Part shown: in pieces, positions 11,149 through 22,947 of the stretch | How the letters are laid out: every line of letters begins with the position of its first letter | Position numbering within the stretch: position 1 is the stretch's first letter | DNA from: Cheiracanthium punctorium | Taxonomy: Eukaryota > Arthropoda > Arachnida > Araneae > Cheiracanthiidae | Assembly: GCA_038373885.1 (NCBI GenBank) | Contig: JAWZYV010017527.1 | Span: forward strand, 620,001 to 684,000 | Direction of reading: 5' to 3' | DNA length: 64,000 nt | The notes under the pieces: generated by a model | What the model was told of the DNA's origin: nothing | Database searches by the model: none | What the model saw: the letters and a program-made list of their open reading frames with translations, nothing else | Program-made: the position numbers and the translations under genes

Positions 11149-11517
11149 CATCATCATTTCCCTTTTAATCATTGAAGATTCTTTGTTACATACACCCAGT
11201 ACGTTCCATCTTTGTCCGCTTAAGTGAACGATTAATTTTATATTCTATTGTAGTTATTATAGTAAGAGAATCTATTATTTGCTGCTTAAAACAATAAATT
11301 CAACGATCAAACGAGATTTCGAGGCTCTGGAAAATAAAAATACTGTAATATGAAACAGATAGAACGTTTACTGGCGTTTTAAAAATACTGGGATTTTAAA
11401 TGCTGTTCTATTTTCAATTTTATTCTCTTCGCATGTGTGACAGACAGCATTTTCGCCCCTTCTATCAGAGGCATCGACATCTAGTGTCGGAAAAGTCCGA
11501 ACCACGTAATACCTATC

Positions 11518-11780
11518 CTTAAAGTGACCAGATTTTTGAACATAAAACCGGGGACATGTCCCCGATTTTGAAACAAAACCGGAGAAAACTGGAGACATTT
11601 ATAATTATTGAAATAATTAACAGTAATTTAATTAAAAAACAATGCTATAATTAAAAATTGTCCCCAATTCCTGTTTTACATTTTGGCAGGGTTTCGGACC
11701 CGCCACCAAACCCAAAAAAACCGAATAAAACCCACACAGAAGTGAGTTTTTTGGGTTTTATTAAAAATTATCAAAATTTT
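11518..11780 (+). mobile_element. Two adjoining hAT-like end fragments
   Basis: The first fragment starts AAGTGACCAGATTTTTG with ACCGGGGACATGTCCCCG. The second starts CAGGGTTTCGGACCCGCC at 11693. Both look like left termini of hAT-type elements, but no right ends or TSDs were found. Confidence 0.4.
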
Positions 11781-12114
11781 TTCTTTCTTCCATTTAAATC
11801 ATTTGTTGTATGACATTAAATACATATAATATTACCTACATAACTTGGTGCATTATATTAGATAATTATAAAAAAAATTAAACTGGCATATTTATGTTTC
11901 CAACTTCAACATAAAGAATAATAATGTTTTAAAAATAATATCTTGAGCTAATTCTATCTGCAAAAATTCACGGACGCACTTCAGCTGAACACGGGCCCAG
12001 GTGCGGCGCCCCCGTCTGCCCCCCCCCCCCTCTCGTAGGGCCTGCCTATCCTTCAATATTAATCCACGGACAAACGTTTGGAAGTGGGTGTTCCCCCACA
12101 AATAAGTCCGACAT

Positions 12115-12230
12115 CAAAATAAAGACTTTGTGAAAAAACACACATAAAATGATACTTCTAACAAGATCGTATCTTGTTATAAGTATCATTTTATGTGTGT
12201 GTTTTTTTTCACAAGATTTTTGTTTATTTT
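12115..12230. repeat. Long near-perfect foldback (about 50-bp arms)
   Basis: The left arm ends ...TGATACTTCTAACAAGAT and the right arm begins ATCTTGTTATAAGTATCA, separated by about three bases. Pairing continues outward through ACACACATAAAATG / CATTTTATGTGTGT and CTTTGTG / CACAAGA to AAAATAAA / TTTATTTT. It may be a tiny MITE or a hairpin-RNA source. Confidence 0.85.
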
Positions 12231-14420
12231 AACGTTTTTAACACCAGTATTTTGAGTGTTCTTTTCGACATCAGTTTTATGTAATGCCGATTCCAGACGC
12301 ACACTCTTCAAATTGTTAAATGCACATTTTAAATATTTTTAGTGCGGTATTTATTTTTATTTTCTTCTGCGACCGTAAATGCGCGCAGTTCCAAGAGGAA
12401 GATTTCTTTATTAAGTATATCTATTCCGAAGAAAAATTTACTTATTTGCAGTTGAATAATTTAAAATGAATTCCGCCATTCATTTTAGGAGAAGTCAATT
12501 TACTTTCTTAACCATTGTGTTCAAAACTGTTTACTCGCCGAGGGTCATTTTAAATTGAAAGAACAGGGCGATTGAGTATTCAAATGATCAACGTAATTGC
12601 CGCACAGTTTATTTTGCCATGACTTTTGTATTTCATTGAAAGAGAGGGGGGAGAGGAGCCAGTTTTACTTACATCCCCCGATGTTGCGTGAAGTATTTTG
12701 CCATTTGTATGTTTTCTTTTAAAGTTTTGGAAATACACTTTCGTTTAAGGGTGTAGTTAAAAGGAACAAAATTTCCATCACGATCTATGCGTACACAAAA
12801 TTAAAATAAACTAACTGCCAGGGGCTCGAAAAAAATTAATGTTGGATTCTTTCTAACCTGTACTACCCGCCGTAATAAATGAAACAACTAAAAACTTTCT
12901 AAACAACTATTTTTTTTTTTTTTTAAAGTTGTTCAACATGGAATTGCGTTTCACAATTTTTGAAGAGTGACACATCCTGCTGCATTTTAGATTTTTCTGA
13001 AAGTTTCATAATTGATACAGGTTATCGTTTCTTACAGCGTATAGAAGGGTCGGCATGGTTTAAAACATGGTTTAAACCCAAATGGTCTTTATCCTAAAAA
13101 AAAGTTTTTTTTTTTTTAAAGAATAATTTAAAATTCCGAATACTACAGGATATCGAAATCCCCACCGAAATTTCTGATGTCTTTAAACATTATCCTTATA
13201 AGTATCAACCCAATAAGTTTTTATATCAATCTAATAGATACATTATTGTGTTATTATTAAAAATTATTAATTAAACTTAAATTATAGGCTGCATTTTTAA
13301 TTTGTTTCTAAAATAGGTTTTTTTTTTTTAACACCCTTAAAAATATCATTTTGAACAACTTTTCACCATTATTACTGATGAATCCTTAGTGCAAGATTCC
13401 ATGTAAAATGTAGTAAATAATTAATATTGTACTGATCTCCAGAATTAACACAAATAAAAAACTATTAATGCATTGATAATAAAATTTCGCAGGGGGGGGG
13501 GGATCAAACTCGCATGATCCCCTCCACCCCTGGTTGGTTACGGCCTTGCACACAACCTGAGGTAAAGTGGACCTTAGTGATCCGTCCGTAGGTGCGGTCC
13601 ACCCACATTCAGAAATTTACAAGGGTGCACTCAAAATGCGCACGTGGGAAAGCGATGACGGCTTTCGTCGTATTATTCAATTTAAATCCGCCGCCATTTA
13701 AATAATAATTGGGGACAGTTGGGTGCTCTTTTCGTTTCAATTGCCCTCTGCCTGGGTGACGATCTATTTTCGAAAACGGAGCGTGTGTACGCCTTGTGTC
13801 CACGCCACGTTTCCGTTACAGACGATAAATCTCTCTTGGCCCGGTGCCAGGTGGGGCGTCTTCTCGGTAGCATCTTTCTGCACTTCTTTTTTCTTTTTAA
13901 ATGTACTCCAGGAATAGAGAGATTAAGGACCTATAAGTTTCCGATATAATTCATATTTACTTTTCCGGCAAAAAAAAATCCTGGACGAAGATATGCGAAT
14001 TATATGAATAAATGCAAAGCCTTTGCTAAGACTTTTTTTTCTTGGGAGGGGGGGGGGGGATGTCGATAAATTGCCAAGTCAAATATCGGTTTTTTACAAA
14101 CTTATTTATTTTTTTATCAACTATATTACTAACTTTTTACTTTTGCCAACTGGATTTGCGTAATTTTGCCATGTGTGCCAGAAACAGAAAGGAAATTATC
14201 GTTTTCGTAAAAAATATTTCCACCAATTTTGACCAAGTTTCATAGAATTTTGCAAGTGTTCGGCGAAGGGGGGGGGGGCTATCCCCCGCCCTTTTAGCAA
14301 GGACCCTGAATGAATGTAAAGGAGAGTATAAGTTCAGGGGCCGTATTAAGGTCCATGCCGCCCCTAGGCAGAATTAAAATATGCCTCCTCTGCATGCTTC
14401 TTTTATCTTTATACCCCCAT
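12231..14420. other. About 2.2 kb without recognised gene
   Basis: AT-rich with G-runs at 13491-13502, 14047-14059 and 14269-14278. At 13057 GGTCGGCATGGTTTAAAAC resembles a transposon end without partner. The frames at 13609-13949 overlap on both strands and show no domain, so none is called. Confidence 0.5.
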
Positions 14421-14748
14421 CAGTGGCGCAGCCAGAAATTTTTCATGGGGGGTGGGGTTATGACTACAGCAACTTACATATATGCATACATGTGTGCAGT
14501 GGCGTAGCCAAGGGGGTGATAGGGGTCACAACCCCCCATGAGGAATTTTGCCATACATAATGTATATTCTTCACTTCCTTATCACACACCTATACATATA
14601 TATGAGTTGAAGCAGTCGCACCCCCCCATGAAAAATTTCTGGCTACGCCACTGGTGTGTGTGATAAGAGAGTGAAGAATATACATTTTGTATGGCAAAAA
14701 ATTCCTCATGGGGAGGTTGACTCCTTATCCCCCCCTGCTCTGCCACTG
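14421..14748 (+). mobile_element. hAT MITE family B, outer copy split by an inner copy
   Basis: The left piece starts CAGTGGCGCAGCCAGAAAT and stops at ACATGTGTG (14496). It resumes at 14654 with GTGTGTGTGATAAG and ends CTCTGCCACTG (14748). The order matches the intact copy at 19135-19303. The middle is a second, oppositely oriented copy. Confidence 0.85.
14497..14653 (-). mobile_element. hAT MITE family B, inner copy
   Basis: Starts CAGTGGCGTAGCCAAGGGG and ends GGCTACGCCACTG, with perfect terminal inversion. It is inserted in the TG-rich spot of another family B copy. The flanking duplication is hidden by the TG repeat but is compatible with 6-8 bp. Confidence 0.85.
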
Positions 14749-15086
14749 ATCTCCATGTATATTATTTGTGCCTTCATTTAAAGAAAAAATACTCTAGAGC
14801 AGAGCAAGTGGTGCAGAAAATGTTTAGGGTTCTTCAGAACACAATTTGCTTTGTCCAAAATTTCCCAAAAGTCCGAAGTATATTTCCATTCTAGTTTAAG
14901 CGACTATCTATCGCTAGCTTCTTTTAATAACAACTGCATTTCTACAAAAAGTAGTTTTCTCGTTTTTTTTTTTTTTTTTTTTTTTTCCCCTTTAAATATA
15001 CACTCGGGACAAAAATTTCCCCCAGCACTTCTGAATTTACCCCCGAACCTCGTTCGTGCGTTCGGACATATTCTGCACCCCTGGAG

Positions 15087-16514
15087 CAGAGTTTCTTAAA
15101 CTTTTTGACGTGGGGGTCCCCATAATATTTACGAAAGTTTTGTGGGATCCCATAAGCATTACGCAAATCCGGCATATGCGTGAGTGAAACTGTCAGTTTC
15201 TTAACTTATATAATGTAATGCACACCATTGCAGTTTTAGGTCATTAACTTTAATTTTTAATGCATAGAACAATGTGAAAATTTTCAATAAGTGACAAACT
15301 TAAAAATATAGTACAATTATAAAAAATAAATTCAGTTCCTTGGGTCAATTCAAACATGAAGGCTGTTCTTCGAAAAAAAAAGAACTCTGTTTTTAGTTTG
15401 GTACACAAATTGAAATAAACTAATAGCACCATGGTCTCCAAAAAATTCCAGATGGTTCTTCATAAGCTGTTTTACACACTACGATAAGCGAAAACGCTGA
15501 GGCTTTTGTGAAATTTTCAGAAAAAATTCTTAAACATGGATTAGAGCTGCAAGATTTTTCGAAGAGTAACGCGGTTTGAGAAAATTTCCGATTTTAAAGA
15601 ATTTTTTTTAAAAGTATTGAAACGGATACAGATTGGCCTGTCTTCGCAGTATGTAATACAGATTGTAAAGAGACAGTTTCAACATTTTGAAGTGCCTGGT
15701 ATAATTAGTTTATTTGTAATTATGTACGAAAATCACATGATTTTTTCGAATAACACCGTTAATTACAGTCTGTCCATTAAGTGTAGCCCCTTGAAAAGTC
15801 ATTACAGAGAAAACCCACTTCTAACAGCGTATGTGCGAGGTTTAACTCTCATGGGAACAGTGTGCCTGTTTATTCAGTTCCTACTATTAGTTCGCACTCT
15901 CCCTATATTTAAATATCTTGTTCAAATTTTCAATCCTTAATAAAATACTTTTTATTCATCCGCTCAAGTTCAAATACATTTTTATAAACTTGTAGTGGAT
16001 GGCACCTGATGTTAATACAGTTTTTTCAAATATTAATTCATTAGTTAAATTTAATTCAATTTACATCCTGTTACGTGGGATTAAAAGTGGATGAAAACAA
16101 TAAACTAAACAAACTGGATTAACGGTATCGACCCTTGCTTCACAAACGGCCCTACATTAATTAATTATATTAATCAATTTAATTTAATTAAAAGTAACTA
16201 AAACAAAAATTATCTTTGCTGTTTTATTCTAAGTAGGAATTGCCTTATTTTTATATTACTTGTTTTTTATTATATTATCAAATCTTGGCAAAGTAGTCGA
16301 CACCGCAGGACAAAGCATTTCTTCAATATTCTTTACATTGGATCTACACTTTGATTTTATGGTGATTAATAACAAAAATGTTGTTAAAGACGAAAATGTC
16401 GTAAAATTATTGTAAGTTTAAAAAAAATCGAAATTTCTAAAATTTTTGTCGATAAATCTGTTGCAGGTCTCGCGATCCCAATTGGGGTCGCAAACCACAG
16501 TTTAAGAAACTTTG
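15087..16514. mobile_element. Non-autonomous hAT element, 1.4 kb
   Basis: Left end CAGAGTTTCTTAAACT, right end AGTTTAAGAAACTTTG. The flanks CCCTGGAG (15079-15086) and CTCTGGAG (16515-16522) match at 7 of 8 positions, fitting an aged hAT TSD. An open frame at 15617-15940 (107 codons) lies inside. It is hydrophobic with no transposase motif, and I do not recognise it. Confidence 0.85.
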
Positions 16515-16705
16515 CTCTGGAGGAAAATATTGTATTGACAGAGCCATAGCCATGAAATTCTTCAGAAGTGGTTTAATGTTTCTATGAGGTAGATTTTTTT
16601 TTTTAAACACATGTAATTCGTGTTATATTGCGGCGGTGGCATCAATAGTCAGTTGCCTTGGCAAATGATCTATGGCTCCAAAATGACTAGTCTCAACAAA
16701 ATGAA

Positions 16706-16884
16706 TGTATTCGTAGCAAAATTTTTCCATTGAGGCGGGGGGGGGGAGGTTACGATTACTGCAACTAACATACGTATACATGTGTGTGATAAAGGAGAGA
16801 AGAATATATATTTTGTATGGCAAAAAATTCCTCATGAGGGTGGGGGTTGTGACCCCTTATCCTCCCTTCTTGGCTACGCCACTG
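16706..16884 (+). mobile_element. hAT MITE family B, eroded left end
   Basis: Contains GTATACATGTGTGTGATAAA, TTTTGTATGGCAAAAAATTC, and the right end TTGGCTACGCCACTG. The left end is diverged (CGTAGCAAAATTTTTCC). Confidence 0.8.
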
Positions 16885-16903
16885 ATTTGTAGGTGTTAAA
16901 CGC

Positions 16904-17065
16904 CACGGGCGCCGGCAGAATATTTCCTAGAGGGGAGGGGGGGCAAAAACATCTTCAACGTATGGTTACCATGTTGGAAAGAACAAAAAAGCAAGAGAAA
17001 ACACTGCATGCAAAAACCCAGGGAGGGGCAAATGCCCCCCTTGCCCTATACTGCCGGTGCCCATG
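16904..17065. mobile_element. Short hAT-like MITE
   Basis: Left CACGGGCGCCGGCAGAATAT, right ACTGCCGGTGCCCATG, imperfect inverted ends. The flanks TTAAACGC and TTCCACGC agree at 6 of 8 positions. 162 bp, no coding capacity. Confidence 0.7.
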
Positions 17066-17528
17066 TTCCACGCTTGCGATTCAAAAATAGAAAATGCCGC
17101 CTTTGGCCGCGGCCTACTTAGAAATTAGAAATATTTAGGCCTATTTAGAAATATTGCCCGGAGTAAGCAATGAAAATACATTAAAAAAGTGCCTCGAGAT
17201 ATGAGTGTCCCCACAACGAATTTTTTTGATGTACTATTCGTTAATAAGAGATACGAATTAAAATTCGGTAGGGATGGACATGAGAAATCTCGCAACTTCT
17301 CGCGTTCTCGTCTTGCATGCGAGACGAGAATAATGTATACCTCTCATTTTTGATACATCTGCGTAAAGTTTACCAAAACTTAATTAAAAGTGCTAATACT
17401 TGCCACAAAATGCCGGAGAATGAAAAAGTTGTACACTTACAGGAGCAATGTACGGGTTTCCAAATAGCGCGTGGCCACAGGAATAATGTTGCCAGATGTT
17501 GTTCAGCAAAAGACGCCGAACTCACTTA

Positions 17529-17711
17529 ATTTTCTTTAAAAAAAGTAGTTGAATTCAGCGACAAATCTCTTAAATTGATAAGTGATCATTTAGCTCCAAA
17601 TCTACCATTACTTAAAAGAGAGACAAAAACGTTAATTTGTATTGAATTAATTATGGATCGTTTGAAACCATCTATACGATGGTTTTTTGTAGACGAACAT
17701 TTCTATATATA
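17529..17711 (+). pseudogene. Coding-like relic, unrecognised
   Basis: A frame of about 60 codons without ATG, ended by TAA at about 17709. The residue mix is protein-like (for example segments ISDHLAPNLPLLKRETKT and MDRLKPSIRWFFVDE) rather than the Phe/Lys mix of AT noise. The preceding frame 17317-17529 may be an earlier, frameshifted part. No family was recognised. It is followed closely by a hAT MITE at 17755. Probably a decayed mobile-element protein. Confidence 0.25.
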
Positions 17712-17754
17712 AGCCCTTTGACACCCATGCTGCTATTTCCAAATACGTACGTAT

Positions 17755-18104
17755 TAGAGATGAGACGGGCTTGGCCCGAGCCCGAAAGCCCGAGCCCGAG
17801 CCCGGGCCCGACTCGTGAAAAATTTCTTCTTTGTTGAACATACTCCTTGAAACAGATTTTAAAAAGTGATTCATGGGATAAATAGACGTACTTATTTCAA
17901 AAAATAGCGGCACGGGGGACTAGAAGGTGTGTGAAGCTCCAAAATTTATTGTATCCTCTTAATGAAGTAGTTAATTTTATTTGTCTTTAGCTGAAATTTC
18001 GGGCTCGGGCGGGCTCGGGCTCCAACTTTAATAATATTGCTCGGGCGGGCTCGGATTAAGTCTTCGGGCTCGGGCTTCAAAAAATGAGCCCGAACTCATC
18101 TCTA
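17755..18104 (-). mobile_element. hAT MITE family E, copy 1
   Basis: Ends TAGAGATGAG and CTCATCTCTA. The TSD GTACGTAT is perfect at 17747-17754 and 18105-18112. Subterminal DNA is packed with GGGCTC/GAGCCC repeats. The middle has TAGCGGCACGGG and AGGTGTGTGAAGCTCC, shared with the other copies. Confidence 0.95.
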
Positions 18105-18320
18105 GTACGTATACACCAACATTTAGTGTAAATTTGTATTTTCATATTTAATATGAAATGAACTGTATAACTGTGAGAGAATTATTGTTATTTACTGGGT
18201 TAACATAAACAGATGTCTTCAGGGGTGCACAGAATGTTTAGGGCCCAGTATCTTCTTAGAACGCATCCCCCCCCCCCCTTCGAAAAACACCCCAAAACTT
18301 TAACAGATTTTCATTCTAGT

Positions 18321-19045
18321 TTAAGGGGTCATAGAAGGATTAAGAATTCAAAAAATCGATTTTTGAATTTTAATTTCATTTCAAACCTTGGTTACCCCTG
18401 AGCACTTTTTCCCGAATTTCATCCAATAAATCCAATTGGAACCGGAGATACACCTTAAAACGTTTTGTGAAAGCTTTATGTTTGAACGCAATAAGGTAAC
18501 TTTAAACTGTCTTTTCTCAAAAGGCATTTTTTACCAACTCTCCGTAAGAAAAGAAAATTTCTATGATTCATATTTTCGCGAAATTTTGTATAGTTATAAC
18601 TGGTATCTGCATCTAGAGAATGAATTAATATTAAAAGTGAGAGTAAGACTTTTGAAAATTTTAACAAAAATAGAAGAGGAAAAGTAAATTTTTTTTTCAA
18701 ATTGCAATTTATAATACAGTTTAAAAATTCTCACATTAAATTTTTTTTTCTAAAATATTAATTCATTCTGTAAATACTGATACCAGTTATAACTACACAA
18801 ATTTTCCTGAAGATACGAATAATAGAAATTTTGTTATCGTGGGGATAGTTCGTAAAAATACGTTTTGAGAAAACGCAGTTTAGTTACCTTATTGAGTTTA
18901 AAATATGCTTTCATGAAACAGTTTTATGTGTATATCCGATTCCAGTTGGATCTATTGCATGAAATTGGGGTCAAAATGCTCATAGTAACTGAAGTTTCAA
19001 ATGGTCATAGCAACTGAAGTTTCAAGTCCTCCTATGACCTATTAA
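18321..19045. mobile_element. Foldback element with TTAA flanks
   Basis: Long inverted arms: GGGGTCATAGAAGG (18325) pairs with CCTCCTATGACC near 19029. GAACGCAATAAGGTAACT pairs with AGTTACCTTATTGAG. GTATAGTTATAACTGGTATC pairs with GATACCAGTTATAACTACAC. Arms are about 330 bases at roughly 75-80% identity around a short centre. TTAA at both borders (18321, 19042) suggests a piggyBac- or Kolobok-like mover. The internal frame 18436-18687 is a by-product. Confidence 0.75.
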
Positions 19046-19134
19046 GTGAATATAGTTACTATATTTAAACTATCGAAAAAAAATTCTGTTCATTGAATGA
19101 GAAAATAAACTTTCACTGTCAGTGTGTCTGCCTG

Positions 19135-19303
19135 CAGGGGCGTAGCCAGAAATTTTTCATGGGGGGGGTTACGACTAGTGCAACTCACATATAAGTATAC
19201 ATGTGTGTGATAAAGGAGTGAAGACTATACATTTTGTATGGCAAAAAATTCCTCATGAGGGGGGGTTATGACCCCCCTAACCCCCCCCGTGGCTACGCCC
19301 CTG
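19135..19303 (+). mobile_element. hAT MITE family B, intact copy
   Basis: 169 bp with ends CAGGGGCGTAGCCA and TGGCTACGCCCCTG, and a perfect TSD TCTGCCTG at 19127-19134 and 19304-19311. This copy defines the family and proves hAT membership by TSD size. Confidence 0.96.
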
Positions 19304-19311
19304 TCTGCCTG

Positions 19312-19419
19312 ACAAACATTAGCCACACAAGAATTAACCAAATTTGATACTCAGGAAATTCTAAACATGAAGTTGTGCACTTCGAAGCGATTTTTTTTTT
19401 TTTTCAAAATTCGACCTAG

Positions 19420-19453
<34 letters not shown>

Positions 19454-20605
19454 GATTTTTGACATTTTTTCTCACCTTAATGCGTAATAACGGCGGTTAT
19501 TACGCTTGCAGGGAAAACAGCATTTGCATCATCCGATAGAGGAGAAAATTTTCTTTTAAAAGCAGTTTGTTCTGAATATGTGACGTATCTCATTTTTCCG
19601 TAATTAAAAAAAATGTACAAATATGCATTTAATATAAATATGAGACCATTATGGAAATAATTTTTAGTTTTTAATATATGACATTTTTTTGAGCAAACAA
19701 GTATGAATTCATAGCGTGTGTATTCAGTTAGTTCACTGAACACATTTTTGCTGGAATTTTTGATTTCTTCTAATTTTTATTGCTAAATGAAAATAAATAC
19801 AGGACTATTAAAAATAGTAATTAGAACTAAACAAAGTACAATTAGACTGTATTACTTTTGTTTTATGAGAGTTATTAGGTGTTCATTTTAATTTTTCAAT
19901 TTTGAAGTTTTTTCATGATTTTTTTTTTTGGAAAACTGCATGCTGAAATTAAAAAAAAATTAATTTGAACCCATTTTAAAAAATTAAGCATTTCAGGGTT
20001 GAAAATAAATTTCTTCTGCCACGTCCGTGCTGCTTCTTAGTAGCTGCGTACGTTGTACTGTTGTTGTACTTTTCCTGCATGCACACGTTCTTTGTCATAA
20101 AAACCCATTTACAGGCTAGCAGGAGCACTCATTTAATAAAGCGGCTTCCTTTTTTACTTGTCGAGAACTTATGCCGTTTTTTTTAAGCGTCTTTTATCTT
20201 TCATTCTCGCTTAAAAAAAAAAAAAAAAAGGCAAATCCCGTCAAAACAAACTGCAGTCTTTTAGATGATCCCCCCGGCTTATTGTGCTTGCGACTTCTTT
20301 CGTAATTTTTTAAAAGCTACACTCGGGCCTTCGCTTTAATGAGATTCCACTGGGTAAGGAGGGATTAAAAAAAAAAAAAAACTGTGTGCGCGTGTAGTAA
20401 GAGAGCGGAGAGGGTGGAAAAGATTTTCCTTCCACCAACGTGCTTTAAATGCAGTTATTGATCGTAAAAGACCGACTCTGATTTTATCGATCTCTACAAA
20501 CGAATCGGAGCATGAGTTATTCTTGAAAGGAATCTGTTTTTAGTTCCCTCCTCCGTACTTTATAATATGCGTAGGTTCGCAAACCCCGGTCTCCTATTTA
20601 TTTAT
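19312..20605. other. No gene recognised; long poly-T tracts
   Basis: T-runs at 19389-19403 and 19419-19451. Short frames only. The 88-codon minus frame at 19477-19743 lacks domains. Confidence 0.5.
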
Positions 20606-20971
20606 TTAACCCTTTAAACGCGCAGTGTTCCCGCTCTGGGAACACCAAACTCCGAAGTTTTGACTGTTGCTAGTCACGAAGATTAGATTGGATTTCTATA
20701 AAAATAGTTGCGGGTAACAGAGCTCCACGAGAATCCTTTACTTTTTAGCACGTCATTTCCCGTAAAAAAGAGTCACGATTATTTTTAACAGCACTGACAT
20801 CTGCTGACAAAATGGAAGAATGCGAGAACAGCTGGATAGATTGCCCAATGCTGAAAAAAGGGCAGTCGTTTCAATCGCTCGACTTAACTGGCAGCAAGAG
20901 GGCGGACGATCGAAACGTTCATCGCGTGCCACAGATCGAGAGACCCTTTTTTGACGACAGCTGGCTGTGCC

Positions 20972-22004
20972 CAGGGTTGGGCGGTATTTATCGTCTGATG
21001 GTATTTATCGGTTTTTAATATGGTTTTTACCGTCTTTGGAAAAACATGTTTTTACCAGGGTTTTTACAACCTTTGAGAAAAACTTATTAGTTTGACTATT
21101 TTTTGTCACTTTTTTGAAGATTTATCTCTCCGCCAATGGCTGAGAGGTTCTGCTCTCGAAATGGGGGTGGGAGGTGCCAGGTTCCTGCCTGTTAATCTAG
21201 CTGTTTGGAGTTTTCCGTGTTTTTTTTTTTTTTTTTTTCCAGAAACCACACATAAATACTGGCTAGGATCTCTTAGAAATAGGAAGGTATTCCCCTATAG
21301 GACTGGGACCCTAGTGCAGTCAATCGGCCTTAATCCACAAGCAAACAATGAAGATTATCTGCTATTTTTTCATTTTCTCAGGGATAAAAGTTCAGGAGAT
21401 TTAATATCACTATTTCCATTTCCATATAACAATATTCACCTAATCCAGTGTCTGATTTGGTAAGTAAAAGAATGCTATATGAAAATAGTTCATTTTGAGG
21501 AATATAATAAACACAGAAAACTTTCATCCATGTTTTCATCTTACAAGAATTCAAATTTATAGATAATGTACATTTATCATTATGAAACTTATTAAAACTA
21601 TTATTATGAGAAGGCACATTGCAATATTTATTACAATTATGTAATGCAGGCTAGTTTAATAATTTTTACTTAAAGGAAAATTGTAAATATACTTTTATTA
21701 CACTGAACTTATCTTAACCATTTTAATGAAAACCAAATGCTTACAAATATTACTTATTGCATAATGTAGTTTGCACAATCACATAATGTAGTTTGCATTA
21801 TCAAGATGTCCTGAGAGATGATATATCTACATCAATTACATGAAAATACAGTTTTATAAATAGCATTAATATACAGTTTATGACTCTGGGAGTTTTTTGT
21901 ATTATTAGGTTTTTACCCCTTTTCCCCAGGTTTTTACCGGTAAAAACCTAGTTTTTACCATGCCCTGGTAAAAACCAGTTTTTACCGGTAAAAAGCCAAC
22001 CCTG
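20972..22004. mobile_element. hAT element inserted in MITE copy 4
   Basis: Ends CAGGGTTGG and CCAACCCTG. TSD GCTGTGCC is perfect at 20964-20971 and 22005-22012. Both subterminal zones consist of GGTTTTTACC/GGTAAAAACC repeats (20985-21070 and 21898-21995), likely transposase-binding clusters. 1033 bp, including a SINE at 21128. No transposase frame. Confidence 0.96.
21128..21348 (+). mobile_element. tRNA-derived SINE (family S) nested in hAT
   Basis: Head CCGCCAATGGCTGAGAGG, then GCCAGGTTCCTGCC (degraded B box), GTTTGGAGTTTTCCGTG, GGAAGGTATTCCCC and AATCGGCCTTAATCC. The flanks TGAAGATTTATCT and TGAAGATTATCT form a 12-13 bp TSD with one indel, as expected for LINE-driven retroposition. Confidence 0.85.
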
Positions 22005-22106
22005 GCTGTGCCGCACAGGTTTTCTTTCTATATGCAATGTATAAAGTTTTGCATCCTAAGACGGTGTTTCTAGCCCAACCTTTTCCATCTGTAGACCGTT
22101 ATCAAC

Positions 22107-22140
<34 letters not shown>

Positions 22141-22467
22141 TTAAATGAAATTGAAAATAAGTATACCGATAGGTGGCTGAAAATATTTCATTGTTTCGAA
22201 TTCATGTATGCTTATGATGTCTCTTTCGATGTGTGCATATTGTTCATGTACTTAGGCCATTGTTTGTGGAAAGTAGTTGAAAAGGTTTAAATAATCCGGT
22301 AAAGGACGTTATATTTATATATTTTTGTTTTTTTCGTGGGCCAGCGGCCAAGTCCCGCTAGCCAGCGATTGAGAAACACTGTTCTTAGGTATCCGGTGAT
22401 TGGCAAATCAAGGAGAGCGTGCCACCCTAGACGAACTAAGTTTACACTACAGAAGATTGGCTTATTT

Positions 22468-22947
22468 CAGGGGTTCCCAAACTTTTTTCAGACGCGGCAC
22501 CCTTGACAGGCCAAAAACATTTCGGGGCACCCTTCTCAGGCTGAAAACGTTTCGAGGTAGGTTACCTTTAGAGCAATATGAATATGAAGGTTAGAATGAG
22601 ACAGTTTGGATATATTTTTTGTTTCTTTTATGGTTATAGGGCTAGGCTAACTGTTAAACTCGCTTGGAAAAAGGAAATATGTAAAATTTTGCCCCCCCCC
22701 CCTCCAATCTCAGGATCCTCCTGTAAAGGAGAGGCTACTGGACATTGAACTCTCTCAAACTTGACTAAAATATTTTTGCTTTGCCCACTTGATCATCGGC
22801 TTGGAAAACTTTTTGGTGGGATATCGGTTCAGAGGAATTTTTTTTATTATACTCCCCCAAAATGATTATCTTGATTATCTCCATGGCACCCCTGGCATAC
22901 GCTCGCGGCACCCCAGGGTGCCGCGGCACGCAGTTTGGGAGCCTCTG
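22468..22947. mobile_element. hAT element, 480 bp
   Basis: Ends CAGGGGTTCCCAAAC and GTTTGGGAGCCTCTG. TSD GCTTATTT is perfect at 22460-22467 and 22948-22955. Subterminal GCGGCACCC/GGGTGCCGCGG repeats. No transposase. Confidence 0.95.

Larger units (their letters stand above)
20606..22019 (-). mobile_element. piggyBac-type palindromic MITE, copy 4, interrupted
   Basis: Begins with TTAACCCTTTAAACGCGCA (the right end in reverse orientation) and runs to GCTGTGCC at 20971. It resumes only briefly after the nested hAT (22005-22019, GCTGTGCCGCACAGG) and is then lost. The missing half must have been deleted. Confidence 0.88.

Noticed and set aside
17647..17913. 88-codon frame with NHFLK-like segment, similar to frames at 48864 and 52200
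   Set aside because: The similarity is due to the shared family E MITE interior, read in different orientations; not a protein family.
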